Assembly (NCBI GenBank): GCA_964527735.1
Contig: CAZGPG010000008.1
Location: 1-64,000, forward strand
Direction: 5' to 3'
Source: JBEBVQ01 sp964527735
GTDB lineage: Bacteria; Bacteroidota; Bacteroidia; Chitinophagales; Chitinophagaceae
DNA length: 64,000 bases
Numbering within the stretch: position 1 is the stretch's first letter; each line of letters opens with the position of its first letter. The notes below the pieces were generated by a model. The model was not told the DNA's origin and did no database searches. It saw only the letters and a list, made by a program, of their open reading frames with translations. The position numbers and the translations under genes were made by a program. Below are positions 35,923 through 44,131 of the stretch, in pieces.

Positions 35923-36001
35923 CAATTTGAAAATTTGAAAATTCGGGAATTTGAAAATGAATATTCCATTTTCAAATTGTCTCATTTCAAATTTTCAAAT
36001 T
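35923..36001. repeat. AT-rich inverted repeat between accB and accC
   Basis: Left arm 35923-35959 (CAATTTGAAAATTTGAAAAT ...) and right arm 35967-36001 (CATTTTCAAATTGTC ... CAAATTTTCAAAT) with a seven-base loop. The right arm ends three bases before the accB stop codon (36005-36007). Confidence 0.85.
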
Positions 36002-36004
36002 ACT

Positions 36005-36484
36005 TTAAGGTTCCACAAGAAAAAGCGGCTGATCATATTCCACCGGAGATGCATCGTCTGCCAGTACTTTTACGATCTTGCCGCTTACCTCACTTTCAAT
36101 TTCGTTAAACAGCTTCATAGCCTCCACGATACAGATCACCTGACCTGTTTTGATCTCGTCGCCTACGTTTACAAATGAAGGTTTGTCGGGAGACGGGCTG
36201 CGGTAAAAAGTGCCGATCATCGGAGATTTGATCGTGATCAGGTTATCTGCCGCCGGCGCTGCCTGTTGTTCCGGCTGGGCGGGGATGGAGGCTTGCGGTA
36301 CGGCCTGTGGCATCATAGCCGGGATCTGTTGTACCGGCGCTGCCTGCAGGGTTACCACCTGTGTTTCGGGCGCAGACTGCGCTTGTTTGATGGTGATCTT
36401 GAATTCCCCTTCTTCGATGTGAAGCTCGCTGATGTTTGATTTATTAATCATCTTAATCAGCTCTTGTATCTGTTTATATTCCAT
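36005..36484 (-). CDS. accB: Biotin carboxyl carrier protein of acetyl-CoA carboxylase
   Basis: A 159-residue protein. The N-terminal domain is MEYKQIQELIKMINKSNISE. A Pro/Ala/Gln-rich linker (about residues 55-85) precedes the C-terminal biotinyl domain, whose biotin-accepting lysine is in VEAMKLFNEIES, close to the usual EAMKLMNEIE. It carries biotin between AccC and the transcarboxylase. It sits 26 bases after efp and ahead of accC, the common efp-accB-accC order. Confidence 0.97.
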   Translation of the reverse strand: MEYKQIQELIKMINKSNISELHIEEGEFKITIKQAQSAPETQVVTLQAAPVQQIPAMMPQAVPQASIPAQPEQQAAPAADNLITIKSPMIGTFYRSPSPDKPSFVNVGDEIKTGQVICIVEAMKLFNEIESEVSGKIVKVLADDASPVEYDQPLFLVEP

Positions 36485-36510
36485 GAGGAAATGATTTTGT
36501 GTACAATTGA

Positions 36511-37077
36511 TTATCCCTTTACCCGTTCTACATAGTTACCGGTCTTGGTATCTATTTTGATCAATTCGTCTGTATCTACAAACAAAGGTACCATAACGGT
36601 AGCGCCTGTCTCTACAGTAGCCGGCTTCAGTGTACGGGTAGCAGTATCGCCTCTCAGGCCCGGTTCTGAATAGGTAATACGCAGCACGACATGAGGAGGC
36701 AGTTCCACGCTCATAGGCTGTTCTGTTTCTGTATTGACGAGCACAAAACATTCCTGCCCGTCTTTAAATAATTCAGGGCGGTCGATCAGTTGGTCGCTCA
36801 TTACGATCTGCTCAAAGGTTTCATTGTCCATGAAATTATAACCGCTGTCGTCTTTGTACAGGAATTGGTAGGGCCGGCGCTCCACACGCACGGGGAAGAT
36901 CGTATCCCCGGAATTCCATGTCTTTTCAATGGATTTGGAGCTGTCCACGCCTTTCAGTTTCGCCCAGACCTTTGCGGCGGCACGGGCGGTTTTGTTTTGC
37001 CCGAATTCAACAACGGAAAACAGGCCGTCATCCAATTTGATGATCATACCGTTCCGGATATCTGCAGTAGTTGCCAT
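36511..37077 (-). CDS. efp: Elongation factor P, arginine-tip variant
   Basis: A 188-residue protein from the ATG at 37077 (MATTADIRNGMIIKLDDGLF), the normal start and length; an upstream in-frame ATG adds nine unrelated residues. EF-P helps ribosomes pass polyproline stretches. The domains are normal and the C-terminus (PLFVDTDELIKIDTKTGNYV) is typical. The tip of domain I is unusual: where most Bacteroidota EF-P have HVKPGKG, this has NKTARAAAK, so the tip residue is R32 instead of lysine. It resembles the arginine-type EF-P that is rhamnosylated by EarP in some Proteobacteria. No EarP gene is in the window. Confidence 0.95.
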   Translation of the reverse strand: MATTADIRNGMIIKLDDGLFSVVEFGQNKTARAAAKVWAKLKGVDSSKSIEKTWNSGDTIFPVRVERRPYQFLYKDDSGYNFMDNETFEQIVMSDQLIDRPELFKDGQECFVLVNTETEQPMSVELPPHVVLRITYSEPGLRGDTATRTLKPATVETGATVMVPLFVDTDELIKIDTKTGNYVERVKG

Positions 37078-37101
37078 ATAGTTTTTTAAATAAACGGATT
37101 G

Positions 37102-37132
37102 CAAAAGTAATCATTCAGGGGAAAAAAGGAAA
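37102..37132 (-). promoter_or_regulatory. Bacteroidota-type promoter for efp-accB-accC
   Basis: On the minus strand TTTC (37129-37132) is followed after 19 bases by TACTTTTG (37102-37109), fitting the TTTG-N19-21-TAnnTTTG form, with 24 bases from the -7 box to the efp ATG. Confidence 0.65.
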
Positions 37133-37204
37133 TATGGGTGGTATTTAGATGTAATGATAAGTATGCAGCAAGCAGGATAGTCCTATTGATCAAATTAGCT
37201 ATGT

Positions 37205-37300
37205 TATTTGAAAATTTGGGAATTTGAAAATTTGAAAATGAACATGATATCTCAATACAGGCACATTTTCAAATTGCCGAATTTTCAAATTTTCAAATTG
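37205..37300. repeat. AT-rich inverted repeat between divergent efp and glyA
   Basis: Left arm 37205-37240 (ATTTGAAAATTTGGG ... TTTGAAAATG) and right arm 37264-37300 (CATTTTCAAATTGCC ... TTTTCAAATTG) with a 23-base loop. It is the one full copy in the window lying on the 5' side of both neighbours. Confidence 0.85.
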
Positions 37301-37347
37301 AACACATTCTCCTTTTTCATTACTATCTTGCGGCGAAATTTACTACT

Positions 37348-38625
37348 ATGCAACGTGATACTGCCATTTTTGATCTGATACAGGAAGAGCTTGAGCGTCA
37401 GCGCCGTGGCTTGGAATTGATTGCTTCAGAAAATTTTACCAGCTTCCAGGTAATGCAGGCAATGGGTAATGTGATGACCAATAAGTATGCAGAAGGTTAC
37501 CCGGGCAAACGGTATTACGGCGGTTGTGAAGTAGTAGACAAAAGCGAACAGCTGGCCATTGACCGTGCTAAAGAAATATTTAATGTAGCGTATGCCAATG
37601 TACAGCCGCATAGCGGCGCACAGGCTAATATGTCTGTATTCCTGGCCTGCCTGCAGCCCGGTGATACAATTCTGGGGCTGGACCTCAGTATGGGAGGGCA
37701 CCTCACACACGGATCACCGGTAAATGCCTCCGGAAAACTATATAACGCTGTACATTACGGCGTTATAAAAGAAACCGGTCTTGTTGACTATGATATGCTG
37801 GAGCGTCAGGCGCTGGAGCACAAGCCGAAGATGATCATTTGCGGCGCCTCCGCATATAGCCGCGACTGGGACTATGCCCGCATCCGCGCTGTTGCTGATA
37901 AGATTGGCGCCTTACTGATGGCGGATATTGCGCACCCGGCAGGGCTGATCGCCAAAGGTCTGCTCAACAGCCCTTTTGAACATTGCCATATCGTTACCAG
38001 CACTACACATAAAACCCTCCGCGGCCCGCGCGGCGGTATCATCCTGATGAAGGAAGACTTCGAGAACCCCTGGGGTATAAAAGGGCCTAAGGGGGATATC
38101 CGCATGATGAGCGCGCTGATCGACCTCGCGGTATTCCCCGGCATCCAGGGTGGCCCGCTTGAGCATGTGATCGCCGCCAAAGCGGTGTCTTTCTTCGAGA
38201 TATTGCAGGATGAATTTCTCACTTACGGCAAACAGGTGATCAGGAATGCACAGGCGTTGGCAGATGCTTTCCGGGCTAAAGGCTACGATATTATTTCCGG
38301 CGGTACGGATAACCATCTCCTGCTCATCGATCTCCGCAATAAGGGCATCAGTGGTAAAAAAGCGGAAAATGCTTTGGTAAAGGCAGACATTACGCTCAAT
38401 AAAAACATGGTACCTTACGATGACAAATCTCCGTTTATCACTTCCGGCATCCGTGTAGGGGTGCCTGCCATTACCACGCGCGGACTGGGCGAGCAGCATA
38501 TGCCCCAGGTAGCGGAATGGCTCGACCGGGTGCTGATGCATACAGACGATGAGGCGTTGATCGGTACGGTAAAAGGAGAAGTGAATGAATTTATGACCGG
38601 CTTCCCGCTTTATCCTGAGTGGTAG
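37348..38625 (+). CDS. glyA: Serine hydroxymethyltransferase
   Basis: A 425-residue PLP enzyme that converts serine and tetrahydrofolate to glycine and methylene-tetrahydrofolate. The start MQRDTAIFDLIQEELERQRR is typical; the core includes LELIASENFTS, YAEGYPGKRYYGGCEVVD, VQPHSGAQANMSVFLACL and the PLP-binding lysine in VTSTTHKTLRGPRGG. The length and motifs are normal. It is divergent from efp, with an AT-rich inverted repeat between. Confidence 0.97.
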   Translation: MQRDTAIFDLIQEELERQRRGLELIASENFTSFQVMQAMGNVMTNKYAEGYPGKRYYGGCEVVDKSEQLAIDRAKEIFNVAYANVQPHSGAQANMSVFLACLQPGDTILGLDLSMGGHLTHGSPVNASGKLYNAVHYGVIKETGLVDYDMLERQALEHKPKMIICGASAYSRDWDYARIRAVADKIGALLMADIAHPAGLIAKGLLNSPFEHCHIVTSTTHKTLRGPRGGIILMKEDFENPWGIKGPKGDIRMMSALIDLAVFPGIQGGPLEHVIAAKAVSFFEILQDEFLTYGKQVIRNAQALADAFRAKGYDIISGGTDNHLLLIDLRNKGISGKKAENALVKADITLNKNMVPYDDKSPFITSGIRVGVPAITTRGLGEQHMPQVAEWLDRVLMHTDDEALIGTVKGEVNEFMTGFPLYPEW

Positions 38626-38645
38626 CCGTAGGATATAGGACGTTA

Positions 38646-38706
38646 AAAATGGAAAATGGGAAGTTGAAAATTAACGTTCAATTTTCCATTTTCAATTTTC
38701 CATTAA
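38646..38706. repeat. AT-rich inverted repeat after glyA (GGAAAAT words)
   Basis: Left arm about 38646-38676 (AAAATGGAAAATGGG ... TTGAAAATTAA) and right arm 38677-38706 (TTCAATTTTCCATTTTCAAT ...) are imperfect reverse complements with almost no loop. It starts 21 bases after the glyA stop. The word differs from the other copies (GGAAAAT in place of TTTGAAA) but the design is the same. Confidence 0.7.
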
Positions 38707-38742
38707 TTGCAGGGGCCTTACTTTTGCTATATAACCGTACGT

Positions 38743-40944
38743 ATGAAACACTATACACTCTGGCTGGCTGGTATATTACTGATCTTTCATTTTTGTGCCA
38801 CCCCTGTATCTGCGCAAAAACGAAAAAGCAAGCACAAAACAGAAGATACAGTCAGTGTTTATGACCTTGATACGCTCATCCGTCCGGTGCCCAACAACAG
38901 GGCCAGCTTTCACGTGATCATTGACCGGGAGCAGAAACGGGCGGATGGCGCCGACGGCGCACTCGACGGGGAAATACACTTCTCTCAAGACACGGCTTAC
39001 ACCCGGATGCTGAGCCGGGCTATACTTACCCAGGTAGATCAATTGCAGGTAATGATCGAAAACCTGCCCGGCAATCCGGATGACCGGCTGGCTGACAACC
39101 AGGAGCGTATCCGGTATCTCCGCGCCTTGTCAGATCTGGTACGCCGCTACAATGTTGATCCCAAAGTGGAGCCTGTTTACTACCGCAGGCTTGTCGCGAA
39201 TTTCAAAAACATGCTCATTGCCCGGTATGAAGGCGAATTGCCTGATTTTGTACGCGAGAACATCAATCAGCAAACGCTGGACAACGTGTCACTGATGGAT
39301 GGCTACCCGGCCGAACGTGCATTTATATATACCGAAATGGGTAAGCTGGAACCGCGGATGATGATCATGCGGTTGACGGAATATGCAGACGACACCTTCG
39401 CCTGTGCTGTGATTACATCTGCCGCCAAGGTAGTGCCGAATGATGTGCTCAACTTTGTCACCTCTACCAACTACAGGCTGAGCAGTGCAATCAAACGCTG
39501 CTCAGACCCGCTGGTACAGACGATCGTGCAGATAGCTACCCGATCCAAATCTCCGCTCAAGGCAATGCCTTTTCTCAGCGATATTTATCACAAAAGGAAA
39601 ACGGTAGCAGAAATTGACCGGATTGCCGATGATCCTGATCTCTATTACAAAAATCTCGTACGGCTCAAACTTGCCAACGAAAACCTCGGCGGCGACTCCT
39701 ATACCGATGAGTTGCGCTTTCGCGGACTGAAGTACGTACGGACGATGAATGACCTGCATGATGAAAAGGACGCTGTACGCTTCCGCTGCATCGATGGCTT
39801 TAAACCCGAAGAGCTGTATTTCCTTATGGTCTACGGGCAGGATGAAATTTATACCAGCAGCTTCCTGGGTACATTCAGAAGGATGATGGACCGGATGGAC
39901 GGACTTAAAGGGGAGGAGTTGTTTCAAAAAGTACACTATGACCGCTTCCGTACTTTCATTCGTATGTGTGCGGGTTATAACACCCTCAACCGTTTCCTTG
40001 AAATTATAGATGAAGATAAAAAGACACAGTTGCTGCGCGATTTTATTGCTGGTCTTGAAAAAGGCAGGGAACATGATCTTGAGGATGCGGTAGACGTCGC
40101 AGATGCTTTCGGGAGCATTAAGGATGAAAAGCTTGCACGGTTCCTCAAAGATGAGGTGACTCAGAACTACGAACGCTGCGCCCAGGAGCGTAGCATTAAA
40201 GGAGTGATTGTGTACGGACTGCTCGCTACACTCTTTAAAGGCAATACCGCAGAGCTTGACCTCCCTCCGATCAATCTTGTGCCATACAGCAGCCTGGTAG
40301 ATGATAAAGGCGTCATATACCAGCAGTTTTTCTTTTACGGAGACGAAGACGGTAAAATGTCGTACGCCGGCTTCCTGGGTAATTTCCGGAACGGAAAATG
40401 GAAGATCACAACAGAAAAATACTGGACGGTTATTGCATCCACATCCGGCAAACCTGTGGTGATCTATGCCAATCTGCCGTTGACAGAACCTGAAGATGAG
40501 GAAGCACAAAACCAGCTTGCCAAACATTTTCAGGAGAAAGGCATTAAACCTACGGTGGTGGTACACAGAGGGCATAGCTATCACCTGCCGCTTACCATGG
40601 AGCAGCTTACGCGTGAAAGCCGGATCGTAATGCTGGGCTCCTGTGGGGGATATCATAATCTCGGGACGGTGCTCGACCAGTCGCCCGACGCCCATGTGAT
40701 CTCCTCCAAGCAGACCGGCGCGATGGCGATCAACGACCCGATCATCATGACGATGAATGATCGCCTGCTTGCAGGTGATGATATCAACTGGATATCCATG
40801 TGGAAGACGCTCGATACCTATTTCCAGAGCAAGAGAGGACCTGTCCAGGAAATGTTTTATGATTATGTGCCGCCACACAAGAATCTCGGCGTCATATTTA
40901 TCAAAGCCTACCGGAAGATGTCAAATCGTATGAATGAATCCTGA
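38743..40944 (+). CDS. Secreted protein of unknown function with possible clan-CD-like His/Cys motif
   Basis: A 733-residue protein from the ATG at 38743 (MKHYTLWLAGILLIFHFCAT), chosen because it begins a good signal peptide ending VSAQ at residue 25. I do not recognise the family. Residues 30-570 are largely helical, with no repeats I can define (HIDREQKRADGAD-like and EKGREHDLEDAVDVADAFGS segments). The C-terminal part has two hydrophobic strands ending in HRGHS (H608, H611) and GSCGG (C634): VVVHRGHSYHLP and RIVMLGSCGGYHN. This order, strand-His-Gly then strand-Ser-Cys-Gly, recalls clan CD cysteine peptidases such as gingipain or caspases. That is an inference from pattern only. No T9SS tail is evident. 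It follows glyA by about 117 bases in the same direction. Confidence 0.6.
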   Translation: MKHYTLWLAGILLIFHFCATPVSAQKRKSKHKTEDTVSVYDLDTLIRPVPNNRASFHVIIDREQKRADGADGALDGEIHFSQDTAYTRMLSRAILTQVDQLQVMIENLPGNPDDRLADNQERIRYLRALSDLVRRYNVDPKVEPVYYRRLVANFKNMLIARYEGELPDFVRENINQQTLDNVSLMDGYPAERAFIYTEMGKLEPRMMIMRLTEYADDTFACAVITSAAKVVPNDVLNFVTSTNYRLSSAIKRCSDPLVQTIVQIATRSKSPLKAMPFLSDIYHKRKTVAEIDRIADDPDLYYKNLVRLKLANENLGGDSYTDELRFRGLKYVRTMNDLHDEKDAVRFRCIDGFKPEELYFLMVYGQDEIYTSSFLGTFRRMMDRMDGLKGEELFQKVHYDRFRTFIRMCAGYNTLNRFLEIIDEDKKTQLLRDFIAGLEKGREHDLEDAVDVADAFGSIKDEKLARFLKDEVTQNYERCAQERSIKGVIVYGLLATLFKGNTAELDLPPINLVPYSSLVDDKGVIYQQFFFYGDEDGKMSYAGFLGNFRNGKWKITTEKYWTVIASTSGKPVVIYANLPLTEPEDEEAQNQLAKHFQEKGIKPTVVVHRGHSYHLPLTMEQLTRESRIVMLGSCGGYHNLGTVLDQSPDAHVISSKQTGAMAINDPIIMTMNDRLLAGDDINWISMWKTLDTYFQSKRGPVQEMFYDYVPPHKNLGVIFIKAYRKMSNRMNES

Positions 40945-41236
40945 TTGTGTGTATTATTTTCCACAAAAAGAATGTTCCACAAAGGTTGATTTAATACAGA
41001 TACTTGATAGCAAGAGCAGCGCAAATGTGTAACAGATTTGTTTTTAGATATTCATATGCTTCTGTAAATTGACATGTCAGACTCCTAGCAGATCAATAAC
41101 ACAGCCCGAAACCGGCACGTTTTTTATTTCCTTATAAGAGAGAAACATAGCTGATAATCCCAAGTGCTATGGGGGAAACAAGAGAGCACGAAGTATTATT
41201 CAGTTGTGAGTTTTCAGTTGTGTGTGTGATGAAAAG
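40945..41236. other. Intergenic stretch with no gene
   Basis: About 290 bases of ordinary AT-rich sequence between the end of the unknown secreted protein and the terminator. I see no coding remnant, RNA gene or repeat in it. Confidence 0.5.
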
Positions 41237-41264
41237 AAAAAGCCCTGCATCTGCGGGGCTTTTT
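41237..41264. terminator. Bidirectional intrinsic terminator
   Basis: AAAAGCCCTGC and GCGGGGCTTTT arms (one G-T pair) with a four-base loop, flanked by A-run and T-run. It lies between the convergent unknown secreted protein and the module B regulator and can end both. Confidence 0.8.
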
Positions 41265-41270
41265 CCGTTA

Positions 41271-41342
41271 TGCAGGTGTAGTGTATCGTATCGTAGAGAC
41301 GTAGCATGCTACGTCTCTACGATACGATACACTACACCTGCA
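41271..41342. repeat. Perfect 72-nt palindrome overlapping a response-regulator stop codon
   Basis: The 36 bases 41271-41306 are the exact reverse complement of 41307-41342, with no loop. The centre holds the family core GTAGAGACG ... CGTCTCTAC (41293-41320, GCATGC centre); 22 more bases on each side are also exact complements. The right end includes the last codons and the TAG stop (41332-41334) of the module B regulator, so its left end repeats that gene end in inverted form. Confidence 0.97.
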
Positions 41343-41970
41343 ACAAATTCAGCTCAATAGCCTTCTGGATCAGGGCAGATGTCCTTTTTACATCCAGCTT
41401 GGCGAGGATGCTTTCCCGGTGATGGTCTACGGTTCGTTTGCTGATAAATAGCTTTTCCGCTATTTCGTTGCTGGTAAAATTATTAGCAATAAGCTGCAGT
41501 ATTTCCTTTTCCCTTTTGGTGAGCAGCCGCCCCATCTCTTTTTGCCTTTTTACGATCGCCTCGTCTTCCTGCACCAGTTTACTTACGGTTTCATCCAGGT
41601 ATGTGCCGCCCGCATATACCTGGATGATGGCTTCGATCATTACTTCCCGTGACACATGTTTCAGCAGGTACCCTTCCACCTTATGCTGCAGCATGCTTTT
41701 GATGTAAAAAATAGTATCAAAGCTGGTAAGCGCGATTATTTTCAGTCCGGGATACTGTTTTTTAATGATCGCGGCCAGCTCATCGCCCTGCTTGTCGGGC
41801 ATCTGGATGTCGAGCAGCAGGATATCGGGCATGATGAATTTCAATCCCTCCAGCAGCGTTATCCCATTGGGGTAGGTGGCTACTACTTCCATTTCAGCAT
41901 TGTAGCGCAGCATATTGGCGACACCTTCTGCGATCAGGCCGTGATCATCTGCTATGGAAATTCTGATCAT
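41332..41970 (-). CDS. NarL/FixJ-type response regulator (module B)
   Basis: A 212-residue response regulator. Receiver at residues 1-120 with acidic pair in IADDH, phosphoacceptor D54 (ILLLDIQMPDKQG), and switch residues in ALTSFDT and GYLLKH. HTH_LuxR at about 148-210 (LTKREKEILQLIANNFTSNE, KRTVDHHRESILAKLD). It follows the module B kinase by 30 bases. Its last codons and TAG stop are inside a perfect 72-nt palindrome. Likely target: the divergent propeller genes at 44132 and 46299, by analogy with the other modules. Confidence 0.95.
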   Translation of the reverse strand: MIRISIADDHGLIAEGVANMLRYNAEMEVVATYPNGITLLEGLKFIMPDILLLDIQMPDKQGDELAAIIKKQYPGLKIIALTSFDTIFYIKSMLQHKVEGYLLKHVSREVMIEAIIQVYAGGTYLDETVSKLVQEDEAIVKRQKEMGRLLTKREKEILQLIANNFTSNEIAEKLFISKRTVDHHRESILAKLDVKRTSALIQKAIELNLLQV

Positions 41971-42000
41971 GCCGGCAAAAATAGTTAAATCGTGTGCAAA

Positions 42001-43953
42001 TTAGCTAATCGGCGAAGTTTGTATTTCTACATATACCGATGTTCCTTTCCCCGGTTCCGAATCAATGGAGAGCTTGCCATTAATGACAAGCAGCCGGTTC
42101 CTGATATGTAATAGTCCCCTGCCGTCCATCATACCGTTACCGTCAAATCCTGTTCCATTATCTTCCACGGTAAGGCTGATGATATCTTTGCCGGAATGGA
42201 TCTGTACTATTGCACGGGTTGCGCGGGCGTGCTTCAGGATGTTCTGTATCAGTTCCTGCGTAATGCGGTAAAGCGACAACTGCAGATCTTTGGATAAATG
42301 TTCAAAATCGCCCTGCTCCTGTACATCTATCTGCAGGCCGGTATCCCGCTCGATAAAGCTGCAATACTGCCGTATGGCTTCCGGCAGGCTATGCCGCAGC
42401 AATACATCCGGCATGAGGGTATGCGCCGTTTTCCGGATCTCATTTCTCACTTCCGTAATGATACTGTCTATTTTCTTTAAGGAATTGTTTTGTGCCCAAT
42501 CGTCGTTTTCGTTTTTGATCGTATCAAGACTGTAGGTTGCAGCAGAGAGCATGCCGCCTATATTGTCGTGTAATTCTACAGCAATGCGGTTCCGTTCCTT
42601 TTCTTCTCCGTCCATCGTCGCCCGTAATTCGTCAATCTCTTTTTGCTGGCGCATGATGCGCATTTTTCTTTTGGATCCCCGGTACAGGCTGTACAACAGC
42701 CCGGAGAGGCTCAGCCCGGCCACAAGACCGCCGCCGATGACTGCGATCCAGATGTTACGGCTGCGGACTTTATTTTGCTGGAGCAGCAACTGATTTTCCT
42801 TCAGCGCTATTTCCTTTTCTTTTTCGGAAAGCTGGAATTGTTTTTCCAGGCGGTCTACCGCCTTGTTTCGTTCCAGCAGGTTTATGCTGTCGGAAAGGTT
42901 GTTGTATGTGAGCAGCAGTTTATAGGCATTCCCGGCATCTCCCATAGCATGGTATATATCCGACATCTGCGCATACAGGTGGATTACGTCTTTCCTGACC
43001 TGCTGTTCCGGCTTCAGATGCTGTAGTGCGATGTTCCCGTATGCCAAGGCCTTTTTATAATGATATCTCATGTATATCATGCATAAAGCCCTGTATACAT
43101 ACAAATGATTGTCGGAAGCGTTTGTGTCAATCAGCCGGATCGCATTTTGCGCGTATTCGTCTGATTTCTTTTCATCACCTTTCCATAGACAATATTGGAC
43201 CAGCAGCAGCGAAGCCGATCGTTCGTACCTGGGATATTTTAACTCTCTGGCCTTATCAAAAGCCCTGGACGCCCAGAAATATATACTGTCCGGCCTTCTG
43301 CTGTTGGAATAAATATACCCCAGGTTGATCCAGGACACCAGCATGTCTGCATTCTGTTTCATGTTCATATCCCTGGCCCTGATGATATAGGGATAGGCAT
43401 TTTCATAGTCCTGGTTATCTATCAGGACAGAGCCGATATGATTATACATATTGACGACAAGGAACGTATCCTTCACCTGTTCGATCAGCGGCACAGTTTT
43501 CTGGATGGCGGCCAGGGCGGAATCCGCACGTCCGGAGGACTTATAGACGAGGAACTGGTTTCTGTACCATTCAATCAGCAGCCTGTTCTTCTGTACTGAA
43601 CGGAGGCAATACGGGTAAGCCTGGCGGAGATACCGGATTGCCGCAGGGATATCATTTTTAACGGTATGGCAAGTCGCTATGGCCATGAGAGATAAGGCGA
43701 TACCGTCATTATCACCCGTCCGTTCGCTCCGTCGCCAGGCTGTATACAAAAGGAATAAGGCACTGTCTGTACGCTGGTCAATCAGCCTGATCCCGGCATG
43801 GATCAACTGATGAACAGACGAATCCTCCACCGGGATACGGAAATGACCTTCGGTTCCCATCATCTGTTCCGGCTGTGCCGCAGCCGGAGTATGCAGGAAT
43901 ACCGGCAGTAAAAATATCGAAATAAAAGCCGTTCTTTTCAAGGCCGGAAACAA
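42001..43953 (-). CDS. TPR-containing sensor histidine kinase (module B)
   Basis: A 650-residue membrane kinase with the same layout as module A: signal peptide (1-26, ending AAAQ), TPR-like helical repeats to about residue 370, one membrane segment near residues 396-420 (IWIAVIGGGLVAGLSLSGLL), a coiled coil, HisKA_3 with H462 in VELHDNIGG, and HATPase_c (VEDNGTGFDG, DGRGLLHIRNRL). It should signal to the regulator downstream. It is divergent from the propeller gene at 44132, with 178 bases between. Sensing ligand unknown. Confidence 0.93.
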   Translation of the reverse strand: MFPALKRTAFISIFLLPVFLHTPAAAQPEQMMGTEGHFRIPVEDSSVHQLIHAGIRLIDQRTDSALFLLYTAWRRSERTGDNDGIALSLMAIATCHTVKNDIPAAIRYLRQAYPYCLRSVQKNRLLIEWYRNQFLVYKSSGRADSALAAIQKTVPLIEQVKDTFLVVNMYNHIGSVLIDNQDYENAYPYIIRARDMNMKQNADMLVSWINLGYIYSNSRRPDSIYFWASRAFDKARELKYPRYERSASLLLVQYCLWKGDEKKSDEYAQNAIRLIDTNASDNHLYVYRALCMIYMRYHYKKALAYGNIALQHLKPEQQVRKDVIHLYAQMSDIYHAMGDAGNAYKLLLTYNNLSDSINLLERNKAVDRLEKQFQLSEKEKEIALKENQLLLQQNKVRSRNIWIAVIGGGLVAGLSLSGLLYSLYRGSKRKMRIMRQQKEIDELRATMDGEEKERNRIAVELHDNIGGMLSAATYSLDTIKNENDDWAQNNSLKKIDSIITEVRNEIRKTAHTLMPDVLLRHSLPEAIRQYCSFIERDTGLQIDVQEQGDFEHLSKDLQLSLYRITQELIQNILKHARATRAIVQIHSGKDIISLTVEDNGTGFDGNGMMDGRGLLHIRNRLLVINGKLSIDSEPGKGTSVYVEIQTSPIS

Positions 43954-44019
43954 TATTCAAGGGTATGTAGTACAGGCAAATGTAAAAAATGTCCTGTCAG
44001 CTGTCTGTCAAAAATAAAA

Positions 44020-44048
44020 ATAGGCATTTTGTGCCTATATTTTTTTTC
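44020..44048. terminator. Terminator-like hairpin within the divergent module B promoter region
   Basis: ATAGGCA (44020-44026) and TGCCTAT (44032-44038) with a five-base loop, followed by ATTTTTTTT. T-runs occur on both strands. Its place between two divergent starts would make it either an insulator or a leader attenuator for the propeller gene. Confidence 0.6.
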
Positions 44049-44131
44049 TTATTTATCGTTCCCTTTGCTTAGGAACAGGAAATGAAAATTACTGTCCGCT
44101 TATTCTTTAACCTTTTAAACAACTCCAGGCA

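Noticed and set aside
28435..37300. Possible CRISPR or tandem repeat from TTTGAAAA words
   Set aside because: Copies are single inverted repeats at separate gene ends, not an array with unique spacers.
38641..38742. Longer start of the unknown secreted protein at 38707
   Set aside because: It would put the start inside the inverted repeat and ahead of the signal peptide; the ATG at 38743 fits better.
39502..40878. Long minus-strand open frame (about 458 codons) inside the unknown secreted protein gene
   Set aside because: It lies antisense to a gene with signal peptide and normal codon pattern, has no recognisable domain, and looks like a shadow of high-GC codon use.
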